From a bacterium (GTDB lineage: Bacteria > Zixibacteria > MSB-5A5 > GN15 > FEB-12): 64,000 bases of DNA. The DNA lies in NCBI GenBank assembly GCA_020444475.1, contig JAHLKV010000001.1, positions 434,001-498,000 on the forward strand, in the 5' to 3' direction. The translations under genes were made by a program, and so were the position numbers. Position 1 is the first letter of the stretch. Each line of letters begins with the position of its first letter. The notes below the pieces were generated by a model that saw only the letters and a program-made list of their open reading frames with translations, was not told where the DNA came from and did no database searches. This document shows, one piece after another, positions 24,691 through 33,372 of this stretch.

Positions 24691-24718
24691 AAAATAGAGA
24701 TTGTCGGGCCGTTGTCAA
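24691..24718 (-). promoter_or_regulatory. Promoter of yicC-gmk-rpoZ-topA-xerC-hslVU
   Basis: Minus strand: TTGACA (24713-24718), 16-base spacer, TATTTT (24691-24696), 31 bases before the yicC ATG. It likely drives the following seven closely packed genes. Confidence 0.6.
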
Positions 24719-24798
24719 CCGCTATTCTCGCGAAGCGCTACTAACAAGCTGGGAGTTAGTGACTTATCGACAGCTAAATGTGAGACCGCCAGAGGTCT

Positions 24799-25434
24799 TC
24801 AGTGAACACGTGACGTGCGTGAGAAGGTGGTAAGGACATTCTGGATGCGCAGAGCGGAGGTGCGGATGATCTCCACTTTCTGTTTTACTTCAGGTGACAG
24901 ACCCTCGCCGTCTCCGCTAATCAGTTCGGTGGCGCCCAGAATAGCCATGAGTGGGTTGTTGATGTCGTTTTCGAGATTGGCGACGATAGCGTCGACATCG
25001 TGGTAAAGATCAGTTAGTTCGTCGTCATCGTAGGCAACGCTGCTGGTCGGTTCGCGGTGCGGTGATTTCGTTACCGCTGCCGGGAGCAAACGGTGGTAGT
25101 TGGCTTCTTTGACGAGAACAGTGACGCTGTTATCGGACGTGCGCATCAACGGTGTTTCCGCACCGGGTTCGACGAGAATGATCAACGGCAGACCGGCATC
25201 TACCTGGCGCAGATCCTCGAGAAACTGCCTTGCCGGCAGGGATCGCATGGCGGTATCGACTATGGCCAAATCGTAGGGAATGTGCGAAATCTCCATGAGG
25301 GCGTCGCCGGGATGGCTATAGACGGCGACGACGGCGTTCGGCAGAACCGAGCCGAGTTCACGACGGCAAAGTAGTGCCTGATATCTATTTTCCTGAACGA
25401 GGAGAATGCGGGTATGTCGGCGACTGCGCACCAT
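24799..25434 (-). CDS. Receiver-like protein with degenerate HisKA-like helix
   Basis: The 211-residue protein has a receiver-like domain (about 8-120) with possible phospho-acceptor Asp60 (LAIVDTAM) and Lys109. The acidic pair that normally follows the first strand reads QE (LLVQEN), and the conserved Thr/Ser region reads IILVEP. The C-terminal 70 residues resemble a histidine-kinase dimerisation helix (ENDINNPLMAILG), in which the phospho-accepting His of HEINNPL is Asn156. No ATPase domain follows. It looks like a non-phosphorylating adaptor. It lies 12 bases after the PAS protein gene, so the two form a pair. Confidence 0.7.
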   Translation of the reverse strand: MVRSRRHTRILLVQENRYQALLCRRELGSVLPNAVVAVYSHPGDALMEISHIPYDLAIVDTAMRSLPARQFLEDLRQVDAGLPLIILVEPGAETPLMRTSDNSVTVLVKEANYHRLLPAAVTKSPHREPTSSVAYDDDELTDLYHDVDAIVANLENDINNPLMAILGATELISGDGEGLSPEVKQKVEIIRTSALRIQNVLTTFSRTSRVH

Positions 25435-25446
25435 AGCGTGACACCC

Positions 25447-27411
25447 TCAGGCGAGGTCGAGGAGATCGAAGGTGACTCGCACCGTACCGTCGTCCTCCCG
25501 AGCGGTACGGAAGCTCCCGTGCAGGGAGGCAGTGACGGCTTCGGTGATGAAACGGAGCGAACCGGGAATCTCTGCGGTGGTGCCATCGAGACCAGGCCAG
25601 GTCGAAATCGCGCTGCACAGCTCGAGGTTGAAGCCGCTGCTTCCGGCTCCCGAACTTAGTTCGACGGAGATATGACCGTTGGTGCGACGAGCTTGTACGG
25701 ATATGGAGACGGTCGAGTCGGAGGTGCCGCGGGCGAGACAGAAGGTCCAGGCGGTGAGCAAGTCGGAGATTTTTCTAGTTTCGGTCGTGAGGGTCGGCAG
25801 ATCCGCAAACGAGAGATTGACTGTTTTCTCCGTGAGCGATCGCCGGAGGTGTTCGTAGATCTGCGACATGGCCAGATTGAGATCGAGCGGGGTCGGCTGC
25901 TCCGGTGTCCGCAGATACTCGCGGGTTTGCCGCACGAAGCGAACGAGCGCTTCGGTCGAAGCCAGACCGTCGAGCACGGCGGCGAGGTCGATGCGCTGGG
26001 TCATGTCGCACGCCGCATGATGGGCGTGCGAGAAGGCCGCCAGACGGCGGGCGCACTCGGTGATCACGGACTCGGCGCGGTTGAATAGCTCATCGGGAAC
26101 GTGTTTCAGCGACGGCGGGGTCGGTCCCACGGGAAGGGTCGCGATAGTCAGCCACACGCGGGAATCGCCGGTTCCTCGCGAGAGGGAGACACGCGCCGGA
26201 TGGTGGTTGTGCAACCGAAGGGTTGTCTCGTAGACGGCTTCGGATTCGTGATCGTTGATCTCTTTGAAGGCCGCGCCGAGGACGCGCCTGTTGCCGGAAT
26301 CGTCGTTCGCGAAGAGTTGATCGAGCAACGGCTCGATCGACTCCGGGGTCTCGTGATCGGCCAGGATGGCGCGAAGGGCGTCGTTGACGATACTGACGCG
26401 ACCGTCGGGCTCGATCACACAGGTGCCGATGCCAAGGCGTGAGAGGAGTTCGGCCCGCAGCGACGGAGAGGCTGTCAATCCCTGATCGATCGCGGTCTCG
26501 GTATTGCTCGAATCCGAGGCAATCGGTTCGGGCGCAGGGTGTGATCCAGGGTGGGCCAGCAACGGAAGCAACAGACGAAGTCGGTCCAGACCTTCGCGGG
26601 CCGACGCTGAGTCATCGTTGTCATTGAACAGAAGTCGCAGCAAGAAGACGCCACCCTCTCCCCTGTCGATGAGGGTGAGGTATTCCGATGGTGCTCCACC
26701 GTGTTGCTCGATTGCGCGCTGCACCTGATCGCTCTGGCAGAAATCATAGCTGCCACCGTGGAGGGTGATGTCGAGATGCAGGTCACCGGGCTCGGTTGCG
26801 AAGGTGGCATGCGGCGGTTCGGCTGAGGGATCCGAGGACGAGCACACCAGTTCCGGGTGGTCGTCGGTCAGGCGGTATACCAGTGTCTCCCGGGCGTCGG
26901 TCAGGTCGTTGAGCGCCGCAACCACCTCAGACCAGTGCAGGCCGTTGGCCAGCGACGCCAGAATAGTTGCCGCTGCGGACCAGCGATCGATCGTGATCGG
27001 GTCGGCGCTGGACGCCTGTGGGGCGCTCTTGAATTTCTGCAGGACGACCTGGAAATTGACCGGGTTGCCGGCGACGAAGTTCAGTGAGGCGATGATCGAG
27101 ACGGGTACCGGTTTGTTGCCATCGCGGTACAAGAGCAGGTCGGCGGTTTCGAAGACGGTTTCGAATCGGCTGTGGCGGGTGAAGAGGCGATCGACGACGG
27201 CGTGCTGGGACTCGTCGACGAATTCCTTGAACTCGCGACCGAACAGATCTTCCTGTGATAGGCCGAGCATCTCTTCGACGTGATCATCGGCAAAGACGAA
27301 TCGTCCACGCAGGTCGACCTTGCAGACGGCGCATTGCGAGACAAGGGCTTCGCAGTCGGTGTTTAGCGGGTCGAATTCAGCATTCACGGTCACAGCCACA
27401 CTGTTTAGCAT
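25447..27411 (-). CDS. Multi-PAS sensor protein with degenerate kinase-like C-terminus
   Basis: The 654-residue cytoplasmic protein has a PAS domain at about 20-130 (CKVDLRGRFVFADDHVEEMLG) and a GAF-like central region (about 145-290: GLHWSEVVAALNDLTD). A second PAS-like unit follows at about 320-440 (IGTCVIEPDGRVSIVNDALRAIL). The C-terminal 200 residues have the spacing of a HisKA plus HATPase module, but no H-box His, no N-box and no clear glycine boxes are seen. It is likely a sensor that signals by protein contact through the receiver-like partner encoded 12 bases downstream. No membrane segments are present. Confidence 0.65.
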   Translation of the reverse strand: MLNSVAVTVNAEFDPLNTDCEALVSQCAVCKVDLRGRFVFADDHVEEMLGLSQEDLFGREFKEFVDESQHAVVDRLFTRHSRFETVFETADLLLYRDGNKPVPVSIIASLNFVAGNPVNFQVVLQKFKSAPQASSADPITIDRWSAAATILASLANGLHWSEVVAALNDLTDARETLVYRLTDDHPELVCSSSDPSAEPPHATFATEPGDLHLDITLHGGSYDFCQSDQVQRAIEQHGGAPSEYLTLIDRGEGGVFLLRLLFNDNDDSASAREGLDRLRLLLPLLAHPGSHPAPEPIASDSSNTETAIDQGLTASPSLRAELLSRLGIGTCVIEPDGRVSIVNDALRAILADHETPESIEPLLDQLFANDDSGNRRVLGAAFKEINDHESEAVYETTLRLHNHHPARVSLSRGTGDSRVWLTIATLPVGPTPPSLKHVPDELFNRAESVITECARRLAAFSHAHHAACDMTQRIDLAAVLDGLASTEALVRFVRQTREYLRTPEQPTPLDLNLAMSQIYEHLRRSLTEKTVNLSFADLPTLTTETRKISDLLTAWTFCLARGTSDSTVSISVQARRTNGHISVELSSGAGSSGFNLELCSAISTWPGLDGTTAEIPGSLRFITEAVTASLHGSFRTAREDDGTVRVTFDLLDLA

Positions 27412-27560
27412 CGATGCACTAACTCACGTTGTTGCAATTACATCCGCGGTCGACCGGAAGAAGATTCGCGATCGAACCGAACTGGTGCATTAATGTATAC
27501 ATCGGCGGCCGGGGCGAAAAATTGATTGGTAGAGGCCGACTTAATCTTCTTTGGGACAAC

Positions 27561-27593
27561 AAAAAAGCACCCCCGGAGAGGATCCGGAGGTGC
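27561..27593 (-). terminator. Intrinsic terminator after the AsmA gene
   Basis: An 11-bp stem with one mismatch (27567-27577 with 27583-27593, five-base loop) followed by six T residues on the minus strand, 34 bases after the AsmA stop. Confidence 0.8.
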
Positions 27594-27626
27594 GGTTCGA
27601 TCACCCGTTTGTTTGACCCGGCGAGC

Positions 27627-30485
27627 TCAGCCATCTTTCTTCTTGAAGAGGTCTTTGAGCTTGTCGGCGCCCTCTTTGATCAGGCCTTTGCCGGCTTCTT
27701 CGGTGACGGACTTCAGATCGAGGCTGACGTTGGGGCTGGTTGCCGGGCCGTTGACTCCAAACGGCAGAGTCAGGCGATCAACCGAGCCGCCTCCCAAAAT
27801 GCCGCCGAGCGTCTTGCCCAGACCCGACATGACTTTCTGAGTCAGTGCCTCGCTGAGCTTGATCTTTCCCTGATAGTCGAGGGCCCCATCGAATCCGTAC
27901 GAGCCACCAAGGGTGATATCGCCGATCTTGTCAACTTTCGAGGTCATATCGTCGAGCATCAGCTTGCCGTCCTTGATACTGACCTTGCTGGTCAGATTCT
28001 TCAGGCTTTGTTCCTTGTCGAAGGATTCATGGACAGCGCCGGCCAACAAGTCGAGCAGCTTGTAGGTCGGTCCGGAAGTGACGACCCGGGCGTTGTTCAT
28101 CTTGCCCAGGCCATCAAGCGTGAGCGAGTTGAGAAACTGCTCCGGTTCCCAACCGGAAGCGCTGTAGCTTCCATTGAAATCCATTTTGCCGTACAGGCCG
28201 CTGCCGAACGGGGTGAATTTCTTAAATCGTTCCAGAAAATCGTTGGCTTCGATCTGCGTGAATGTAAACGAGCCGGTATAGACGGGTTTCTCGAAATCAT
28301 TCAGGTCGATAACCGTCTCCCCTGCGACGTCGCCGGTGTACAGCTTGGCAGTGATGTCGTGGACATCGATCTTTCGATCCCGTATGCGTACCTGCCCGGT
28401 CGCGTTGATAAATTCCATTTTGTTGTAGATGAGAGTGTCAACCGAGAGGGTCCCCTGGCCGTCGACGTCGGGTACAAAGACAAACGAGACGGAGTCGATT
28501 GAAGTCGCGGCGGCAACCGAGGTGTCGACCGATCCGGGGACCGCTTCAGGAAAGAGCCGGTCGATATCGAGCCGCTGCGAAGAGAGCTCAAACAGGAACA
28601 TGGGCCGGCGGAGGGTGCTTCGGTCAAGGGAGTCGATCGGCAGGAGGTACGGGAACGGTTTGATAAGCTTGCCGGCGAAACTGAGGTCCGAGGTCTCGAA
28701 CTTCATATGCAGGCTGTCGACTGCGATCGTGTCCGGCGAGAGTTTCATCCCGGCTGCGAAGTGAGTGATCGGCTCCGGCAGCAGCGAGTCGGTGTAGGTG
28801 GCGTTTCCAATGATCAGCGATCCCCGAGGCTTGAAGCGCGTCCAGTCCGTCATCGAGCCGGAGAACTGCAAATCCATGGTCGCCTCACCGGTCAGGGCGG
28901 GGGCGCCCTTGTCGGGAAGCATGGCGTTGGCCATAGCCAGATTGACCTTGCCCTTGAGCGACCCCTCGACCTCCGGAGAGATCTTCAGCACCGAGATAGA
29001 GTCGGCCAGTAGATACGGGACAAGATCGTTGATGCGACCGCTGAACAGCAGGTCGCCCGATGGGAAGACGCCGCGAAGGCTGCGGACATTGACCAGGGTG
29101 CGGTCGAAGTAGACGTCGAGCGAGAAGCTCTCTATCGGCTCCGGCAGCAGGTCAGACTGATAGCTTCCGTCGGTCACGGTCAGGTTACCGGAGAAATCAA
29201 ATGCGGTCGGGTCCTTTGCCGGTCCGTTGAATGCTATCTCGAATTTGGTACGGCCGGCCAGTTTCTGCTCGTGGTCGGCGGGCAGGAACGGTTCGGCAAA
29301 CTTCAGGTCGACATCGCCCGCCAGTTCGCCGGATACCCGCGGGTTCTCGAAGTCGTCAACAACCAGATGGCCGCGCAGCGGTTTATCGGCGAACGTTGCC
29401 TGTTCGAGCGTGACGCGGAGGTTGTCGTTTTTGAAGTCGAGGAGGGCGCGGCCGAGTTTCAACTGACCCGGGATCTCCGCCGACGACATCGTCATGTTGT
29501 TGATCGTGGCCGTTCCTGAGTAGACGAACGGATCATCTTCGCGGTCGGAGTAGTACTCCAGATCAACCGTCAACGCGAAAGCGCCTTCGATCGTAAAGTC
29601 CTTCAGGTTTTCGCGCTGTGAGGGTGGCAGCAGCGAAAAGACATCGGCCACGCCGACTTCGGAAGTCTTGAGCGCCAGCCGTGCTTTCGGATTGTCGAGC
29701 ATGTCGTTGACCATGCCGGTGACACTGAACCGGAGCGTATTGAGACGGACATCTCCCCGGTCGATAGTGAGGTCCTGCCGCATCATGTCGTAGATGGCGC
29801 GGTAGTTCAAGTCGATCTCGTAGGTCGGCAGCGGTTCACCATCAAGGGCGACGCTGATGGAGTCGGCCATCAGGCGGCCCGAGGATTCATAGATGCGGTC
29901 GCTGGGTGTTGTGAGCGCGGTCGTCAGATTGAAGCCGGTCAGATCAATGGTGACTTTGGCGCTGTCATCGCGGTAGTGCAGCTGACCGTCGTTGATCTCC
30001 AGGCGGTCGAACGAGACGACCGTCGCGGCGGTTTGCTGATCGGGAGGGATTTCTCTGACTTCGGGCGGCAGCGTCGTGTCGATTTTCGCCAGGTCGATCG
30101 CATAATTGACCACGCCGGCAGCCGTCTTCACGAGGCTGATTTTCGGGCGGTTGATGATCAGGCGATCGACACGATACTCTCCGGTAAGCAGAGGCAGAAT
30201 CTGGAGTTTGACATCGACCTCATCGGCCTGTACGAGGTTTTCATTGGCGAAGTCGGCCGGGCTGCCGATCGACACATCTTTGAGCGAGACCCCAATCCCG
30301 CCCCAGAACGAGACATCCAGACCCTCGATTTTGACCGGCCGGTTGAGCGCGGCGGTGCCTTCGTCTTCGGCCAGCTTACGGACTTTCTCGGTCGGGAAAA
30401 AGAGCTTGAGACCGATCATGGCCAGCAACACAAGGGCGACGAGGACGCCCAGAATCCATACGATGACTTTTCTGACTTTCTTCAC
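27627..30485 (-). CDS. AsmA family envelope protein
   Basis: The 952-residue protein has one N-terminal membrane anchor (VIVWILGVLVALVLLAMIG, residues 8-26) followed by the AsmA N-domain pattern (NRPVKIEGLDVSFWGGIGVSLKDVSIG) and long beta-rich repeats through the periplasm. The C-terminal AsmA-like region contains FDGALDYQGKIKLSEALTQKV. AsmA-like proteins are bridge-like lipid-transport proteins related to TamB, thought to carry phospholipids to the outer membrane. A second member of the superfamily, TamB, lies at 41.4-45.0 kb. The gene appears monocistronic with its own terminator. Confidence 0.85.
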   Translation of the reverse strand: MKKVRKVIVWILGVLVALVLLAMIGLKLFFPTEKVRKLAEDEGTAALNRPVKIEGLDVSFWGGIGVSLKDVSIGSPADFANENLVQADEVDVKLQILPLLTGEYRVDRLIINRPKISLVKTAAGVVNYAIDLAKIDTTLPPEVREIPPDQQTAATVVSFDRLEINDGQLHYRDDSAKVTIDLTGFNLTTALTTPSDRIYESSGRLMADSISVALDGEPLPTYEIDLNYRAIYDMMRQDLTIDRGDVRLNTLRFSVTGMVNDMLDNPKARLALKTSEVGVADVFSLLPPSQRENLKDFTIEGAFALTVDLEYYSDREDDPFVYSGTATINNMTMSSAEIPGQLKLGRALLDFKNDNLRVTLEQATFADKPLRGHLVVDDFENPRVSGELAGDVDLKFAEPFLPADHEQKLAGRTKFEIAFNGPAKDPTAFDFSGNLTVTDGSYQSDLLPEPIESFSLDVYFDRTLVNVRSLRGVFPSGDLLFSGRINDLVPYLLADSISVLKISPEVEGSLKGKVNLAMANAMLPDKGAPALTGEATMDLQFSGSMTDWTRFKPRGSLIIGNATYTDSLLPEPITHFAAGMKLSPDTIAVDSLHMKFETSDLSFAGKLIKPFPYLLPIDSLDRSTLRRPMFLFELSSQRLDIDRLFPEAVPGSVDTSVAAATSIDSVSFVFVPDVDGQGTLSVDTLIYNKMEFINATGQVRIRDRKIDVHDITAKLYTGDVAGETVIDLNDFEKPVYTGSFTFTQIEANDFLERFKKFTPFGSGLYGKMDFNGSYSASGWEPEQFLNSLTLDGLGKMNNARVVTSGPTYKLLDLLAGAVHESFDKEQSLKNLTSKVSIKDGKLMLDDMTSKVDKIGDITLGGSYGFDGALDYQGKIKLSEALTQKVMSGLGKTLGGILGGGSVDRLTLPFGVNGPATSPNVSLDLKSVTEEAGKGLIKEGADKLKDLFKKKDG

Positions 30486-30632
30486 ATATCACCCAGATTA
30501 GCGGTTATTCTACCTTCTCCAAAGAGCCGATCCCGGCGAGCGTGCGCAACAAAAACAGGTTATCGACAAGGGTTATACACGGACAGGGATGGTTCGGGTT
30601 CTCACTCGGTCCGGAGGAGACGATAGACGCGA

Positions 30633-30662
30633 CGAGCCGTCGGGCGTCTACCCGGCGGCTCG
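30633..30662. repeat. Imperfect palindrome downstream of the UPF0173 gene
   Basis: CGAGCCG-T-CGGG (30633-30644) and CCCG-G-CGGCTCG (30651-30662) form an 11-bp stem with one mismatch and a six-base loop. No T-run follows on either strand, so it may be a factor-dependent terminator, an mRNA end protector or a repeat. Confidence 0.35.
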
Positions 30663-30698
30663 GACTGGAATCGGGCTGATTCGGACGTAGTTTGAGGT

Positions 30699-31376
30699 CT
30701 AGAAGTCGATGCTCTCGCCCGGTTTGAGGACGGTGACTTTGCTACCTTTGACCTTGGATGCAAACTTCGTTGGATCGGCGGCGATGACATCGAAGGTGTC
30801 ATAGTGGAAGGGGACGACCTGGGCCGGCTTGAGGAATTCGACCGCTTTGACGGCGTCATCGATTCCCATCGTGAAGTTGTCCCCGATCGGCAGCCAGGCG
30901 AGATCGATTTTGTTCATCTCACCGATCAGTTTCATGTCGAGAAAGAGCCCGGTATCACCGGGGTGATACATCGTCTTGCCGTCCATCTCGATCAGGAATC
31001 CGACCGGCGGTCCGGTGTAGATATCGGCGTGTTCGCCGGCGCCGCCGCCGTGGTGGGCGATAGTCAGTTTGACGCGGCCGAAGGCGAAGGCGTGAGAGCC
31101 GCCGATATGCATCGGGTGGACCGTGCAGCCCTGTCGTGCGCAGTAGTTGGCGAGCTCGAAGTTGGCGACGATGGTGGCGTCGTTCGCCTTGGCGATCTGG
31201 ACCGCATCGCCGACATGGTCACCGTGGCCGTGGGTCAACAGGACATACTGGACCTTGATATCAGTTGGTTTGGCGGCGGCTTTGTCGTTACCGGAGAGGA
31301 AGGGATCGATGATGATGTTGTGCTTGCCGTTGTCGACGGTCACGCAGGAGTGACCGAGAAATCTCGCGGTTGGCAT
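30699..31376 (-). CDS. UPF0173-family metal-dependent hydrolase
   Basis: The 225-residue protein is a compact metallo-beta-lactamase-fold enzyme. The metal-binding HGHGDH is at residues 49-54, with further metal ligands likely in the AHHGGG and YHPGDTGLF segments, and a final His in VPFHYDTF. It starts ARFLGHSCVTVDNGKHNIIIDP, as in the UPF0173 family. These are predicted hydrolases of unknown substrate. It stands alone, with a TAAGGAGG ribosome-binding site and a promoter whose spacer holds a perfect inverted repeat, so regulated expression is likely. Confidence 0.88.
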   Translation of the reverse strand: MPTARFLGHSCVTVDNGKHNIIIDPFLSGNDKAAAKPTDIKVQYVLLTHGHGDHVGDAVQIAKANDATIVANFELANYCARQGCTVHPMHIGGSHAFAFGRVKLTIAHHGGGAGEHADIYTGPPVGFLIEMDGKTMYHPGDTGLFLDMKLIGEMNKIDLAWLPIGDNFTMGIDDAVKAVEFLKPAQVVPFHYDTFDVIAADPTKFASKVKGSKVTVLKPGESIDF

Positions 31377-31398
31377 GAGGGGCCTCCTTATTCTGATT

Positions 31399-31446
31399 CA
31401 CACACGTGTGTGGGTTCTAGATAGACAATCGAGTCCCGATTGTCAA
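31399..31446 (-). promoter_or_regulatory. Promoter with two palindromes upstream of the UPF0173 gene
   Basis: Minus strand: TTGACA (31441-31446), 17-base spacer, TATCTA (31418-31423). The spacer and -35 contain a perfect 8-bp inverted repeat (31424-31431 and 31437-31444, five bases apart). A 14-base perfect palindrome of alternating CA/TG with CG at its centre (31399-31412) follows the -10. Confidence 0.55.
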
Positions 31447-31453
31447 CAGGCTC

Positions 31454-33208
31454 TCAGAAGAGGCCGGCGACGCGGAGAGTGAGTTCGGGGTCGTTCCACT
31501 GACGGTCTGTCTGCGCACCGGCAATCTCAGCTGACAGTTGAATCGCATGAGAGAGTCGTTTTGTCAGCCGGAGCGAGAGGTCCCATTCGTCGGTCACAGC
31601 GGATGTTTCGATCTTGACGCCGAGTGCAACCATTGTCGCCTTGCCGAGTCCACCTGCTGCGTAGGCGGTGAATGAATGGGCCCGCTCATCGGTGACGCCG
31701 GTGGAGCCGAAGTACTCCCACAAGTAGTAGGCAGATGCGTAGTTGGATTTCGTGAACGCGTAGCGAAATGAGATGTATCGTTCCCAGGCGGCCGGAATGG
31801 GGCCGAACGCGATATCCATCTGACCATCGTTTTCCCAACCAGGACCCCGGCCGGGGACGTACTCATAGGATCGCCACCGAAACATGAGCGCCAAGGTGAG
31901 GCTGTTGTCAAGCAACACGGAGTCAGCGAAGTAATGATTTTGCCTGGCCTCGGATGGGTAGTCTCTGTTGTGGTACCGAAGTTCCACACCTACTTGCATA
32001 CCATTCGCAAGACCGACGGCCGGTGCAGCATAAAGCGTGGCGGCCTTCGATTCCTCACCATCGTAGTGGGTGCCGGCCTTCAGATACTCGAATCCGAACC
32101 TGAAATGCACCTGCCGTGCCGCCAGCATGCGGTGATAGAATCCAGCATAGTCATCAAGGAGGACTTGTGGCCGGAACTCACCGCCGGTGATGAAGTCACC
32201 CTGGAAGCGCACATCGGTGTGTGCAACATGGAAATCCAGCGTTCCCTCGAAGCTTGTTGTGTCGTTGAACCCGTAGTAACTCTCTGATTCCGAGGCCCGC
32301 AGAAACTGCTGATTCATGGACAGAGAAAGAAATAGATTCGTGTCCGGGTGGATGACAGCCGCGAGCGCATATGCCGGTCGTGTAGCTTCCTGTTCCACAT
32401 CACCGAAGCCGATGAAACCGCCCGGCCGGGGGCGATCGTAACGGTGGAGGACAGAATTGTCGAGCCGCACACCGGTATGCAGGCCCAGATTGACGCTGTT
32501 CGTCAAACCCCAGAGGAGATCGGAGGATAGTCTCCAATCGTCAGTCCAGAGGCTGTCATGACCCAGGTACCTCCAGAGGACACTGGAACCTGATGGGTCA
32601 TATTCCGACACCACATCGACCCAATCCTGCTCCCTGAGGCCGTGCACATAGTCGACACGCGCCGACCAGAATACGTTTCCGGCTCCGACGACAGGTCCAA
32701 CGAGATAGGCATATCTTGCCATGTCGATTGTCAGTCGAAGTGTGTCTCGGCGGGACCATTGGGACACGAGTGAGATTCCCGACGTTTTTCTCTCGAATGC
32801 CTCAGCACTGCGCGGTTCTCCGACGTAACCAAACTCCGTGCCGACCGACTTGCCAGCCAGCGCCGGGCCAATATCAACCTGCCAGCGGGGCATTGGTCGC
32901 CAGAGGAGTGCGAGGCCGGCGGACTCATCCCGTGAATCGAGGTTGACCTCCGGTGAGTTCGCGATGCCCCCCAGGAGTTCAAGCCGAAGGTCCCCGCGGG
33001 TCTCCGCGAGCGACCCATACCAGGCAGGCCCTGCCCCCTCCTGCCAGCGTCCGAGCAGATCCAATGAGGTTCCCGGGGCCCAGCGGCCGAAAAAGAATTC
33101 GGCGGGAAGGCTGACATGATCGGATTGTGTCGTGTCGGCGGATGCGGCGTGGACGAACGGCGCTACCGTCAGCAGTGTGACGGCAACGTAAGTAAGCAGT
33201 GACTTCAT
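31454..33208 (-). CDS. Exported beta-rich protein, paralogue 1 of 3 (LPxEFFxGRW family)
   Basis: The 584-residue protein has a signal peptide (MKSLLTYVAVTLLTVAPFVHA) and a mature chain of alternating aromatic and polar residues typical of large outer-membrane beta-barrels, ending in Phe (RVAGLF). The signature LPAEFFFGRW is at residues 34-43. Shared segments with the next two genes are WSRRDT, LLDDYxxFYHRM and MDIAFGPI. The start at 33208 is chosen because GGGGGAGAG sits just before it; an in-frame ATG upstream has no such site. No named family is recognised. Its last 38 coding bases are identical to the end of the neighbour at 33373, pointing to recent duplication or gene conversion. Confidence 0.7.
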   Translation of the reverse strand: MKSLLTYVAVTLLTVAPFVHAASADTTQSDHVSLPAEFFFGRWAPGTSLDLLGRWQEGAGPAWYGSLAETRGDLRLELLGGIANSPEVNLDSRDESAGLALLWRPMPRWQVDIGPALAGKSVGTEFGYVGEPRSAEAFERKTSGISLVSQWSRRDTLRLTIDMARYAYLVGPVVGAGNVFWSARVDYVHGLREQDWVDVVSEYDPSGSSVLWRYLGHDSLWTDDWRLSSDLLWGLTNSVNLGLHTGVRLDNSVLHRYDRPRPGGFIGFGDVEQEATRPAYALAAVIHPDTNLFLSLSMNQQFLRASESESYYGFNDTTSFEGTLDFHVAHTDVRFQGDFITGGEFRPQVLLDDYAGFYHRMLAARQVHFRFGFEYLKAGTHYDGEESKAATLYAAPAVGLANGMQVGVELRYHNRDYPSEARQNHYFADSVLLDNSLTLALMFRWRSYEYVPGRGPGWENDGQMDIAFGPIPAAWERYISFRYAFTKSNYASAYYLWEYFGSTGVTDERAHSFTAYAAGGLGKATMVALGVKIETSAVTDEWDLSLRLTKRLSHAIQLSAEIAGAQTDRQWNDPELTLRVAGLF

Positions 33209-33290
33209 GGGACTCTCCCCCAGCTCTGGGTGTCTCTTGACAAGCACAGCCACAATGACAAAGGCGCGCTGCAATCGATTGTTCGGTCAC

Positions 33291-33319
33291 AATGTACGCT
33301 TTGTCACTGCCGAAGTCAA
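33291..33319 (-). promoter_or_regulatory. Promoter of exported paralogue 1
   Basis: Minus strand: TTGACT (33314-33319), 17-base spacer, TACATT (33291-33296), about 80 bases before the 33208 start. Confidence 0.5.
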
Positions 33320-33372
33320 TCGGCTCATGACCGAACGAATCATCTCTCGCACCGTCTACCGCGTGTATGAGT

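Noticed and set aside
24776..24798. Terminator after the receiver-like gene
   Set aside because: AGACC/GGTCT hairpin is only 5 bp and is not followed by T residues.
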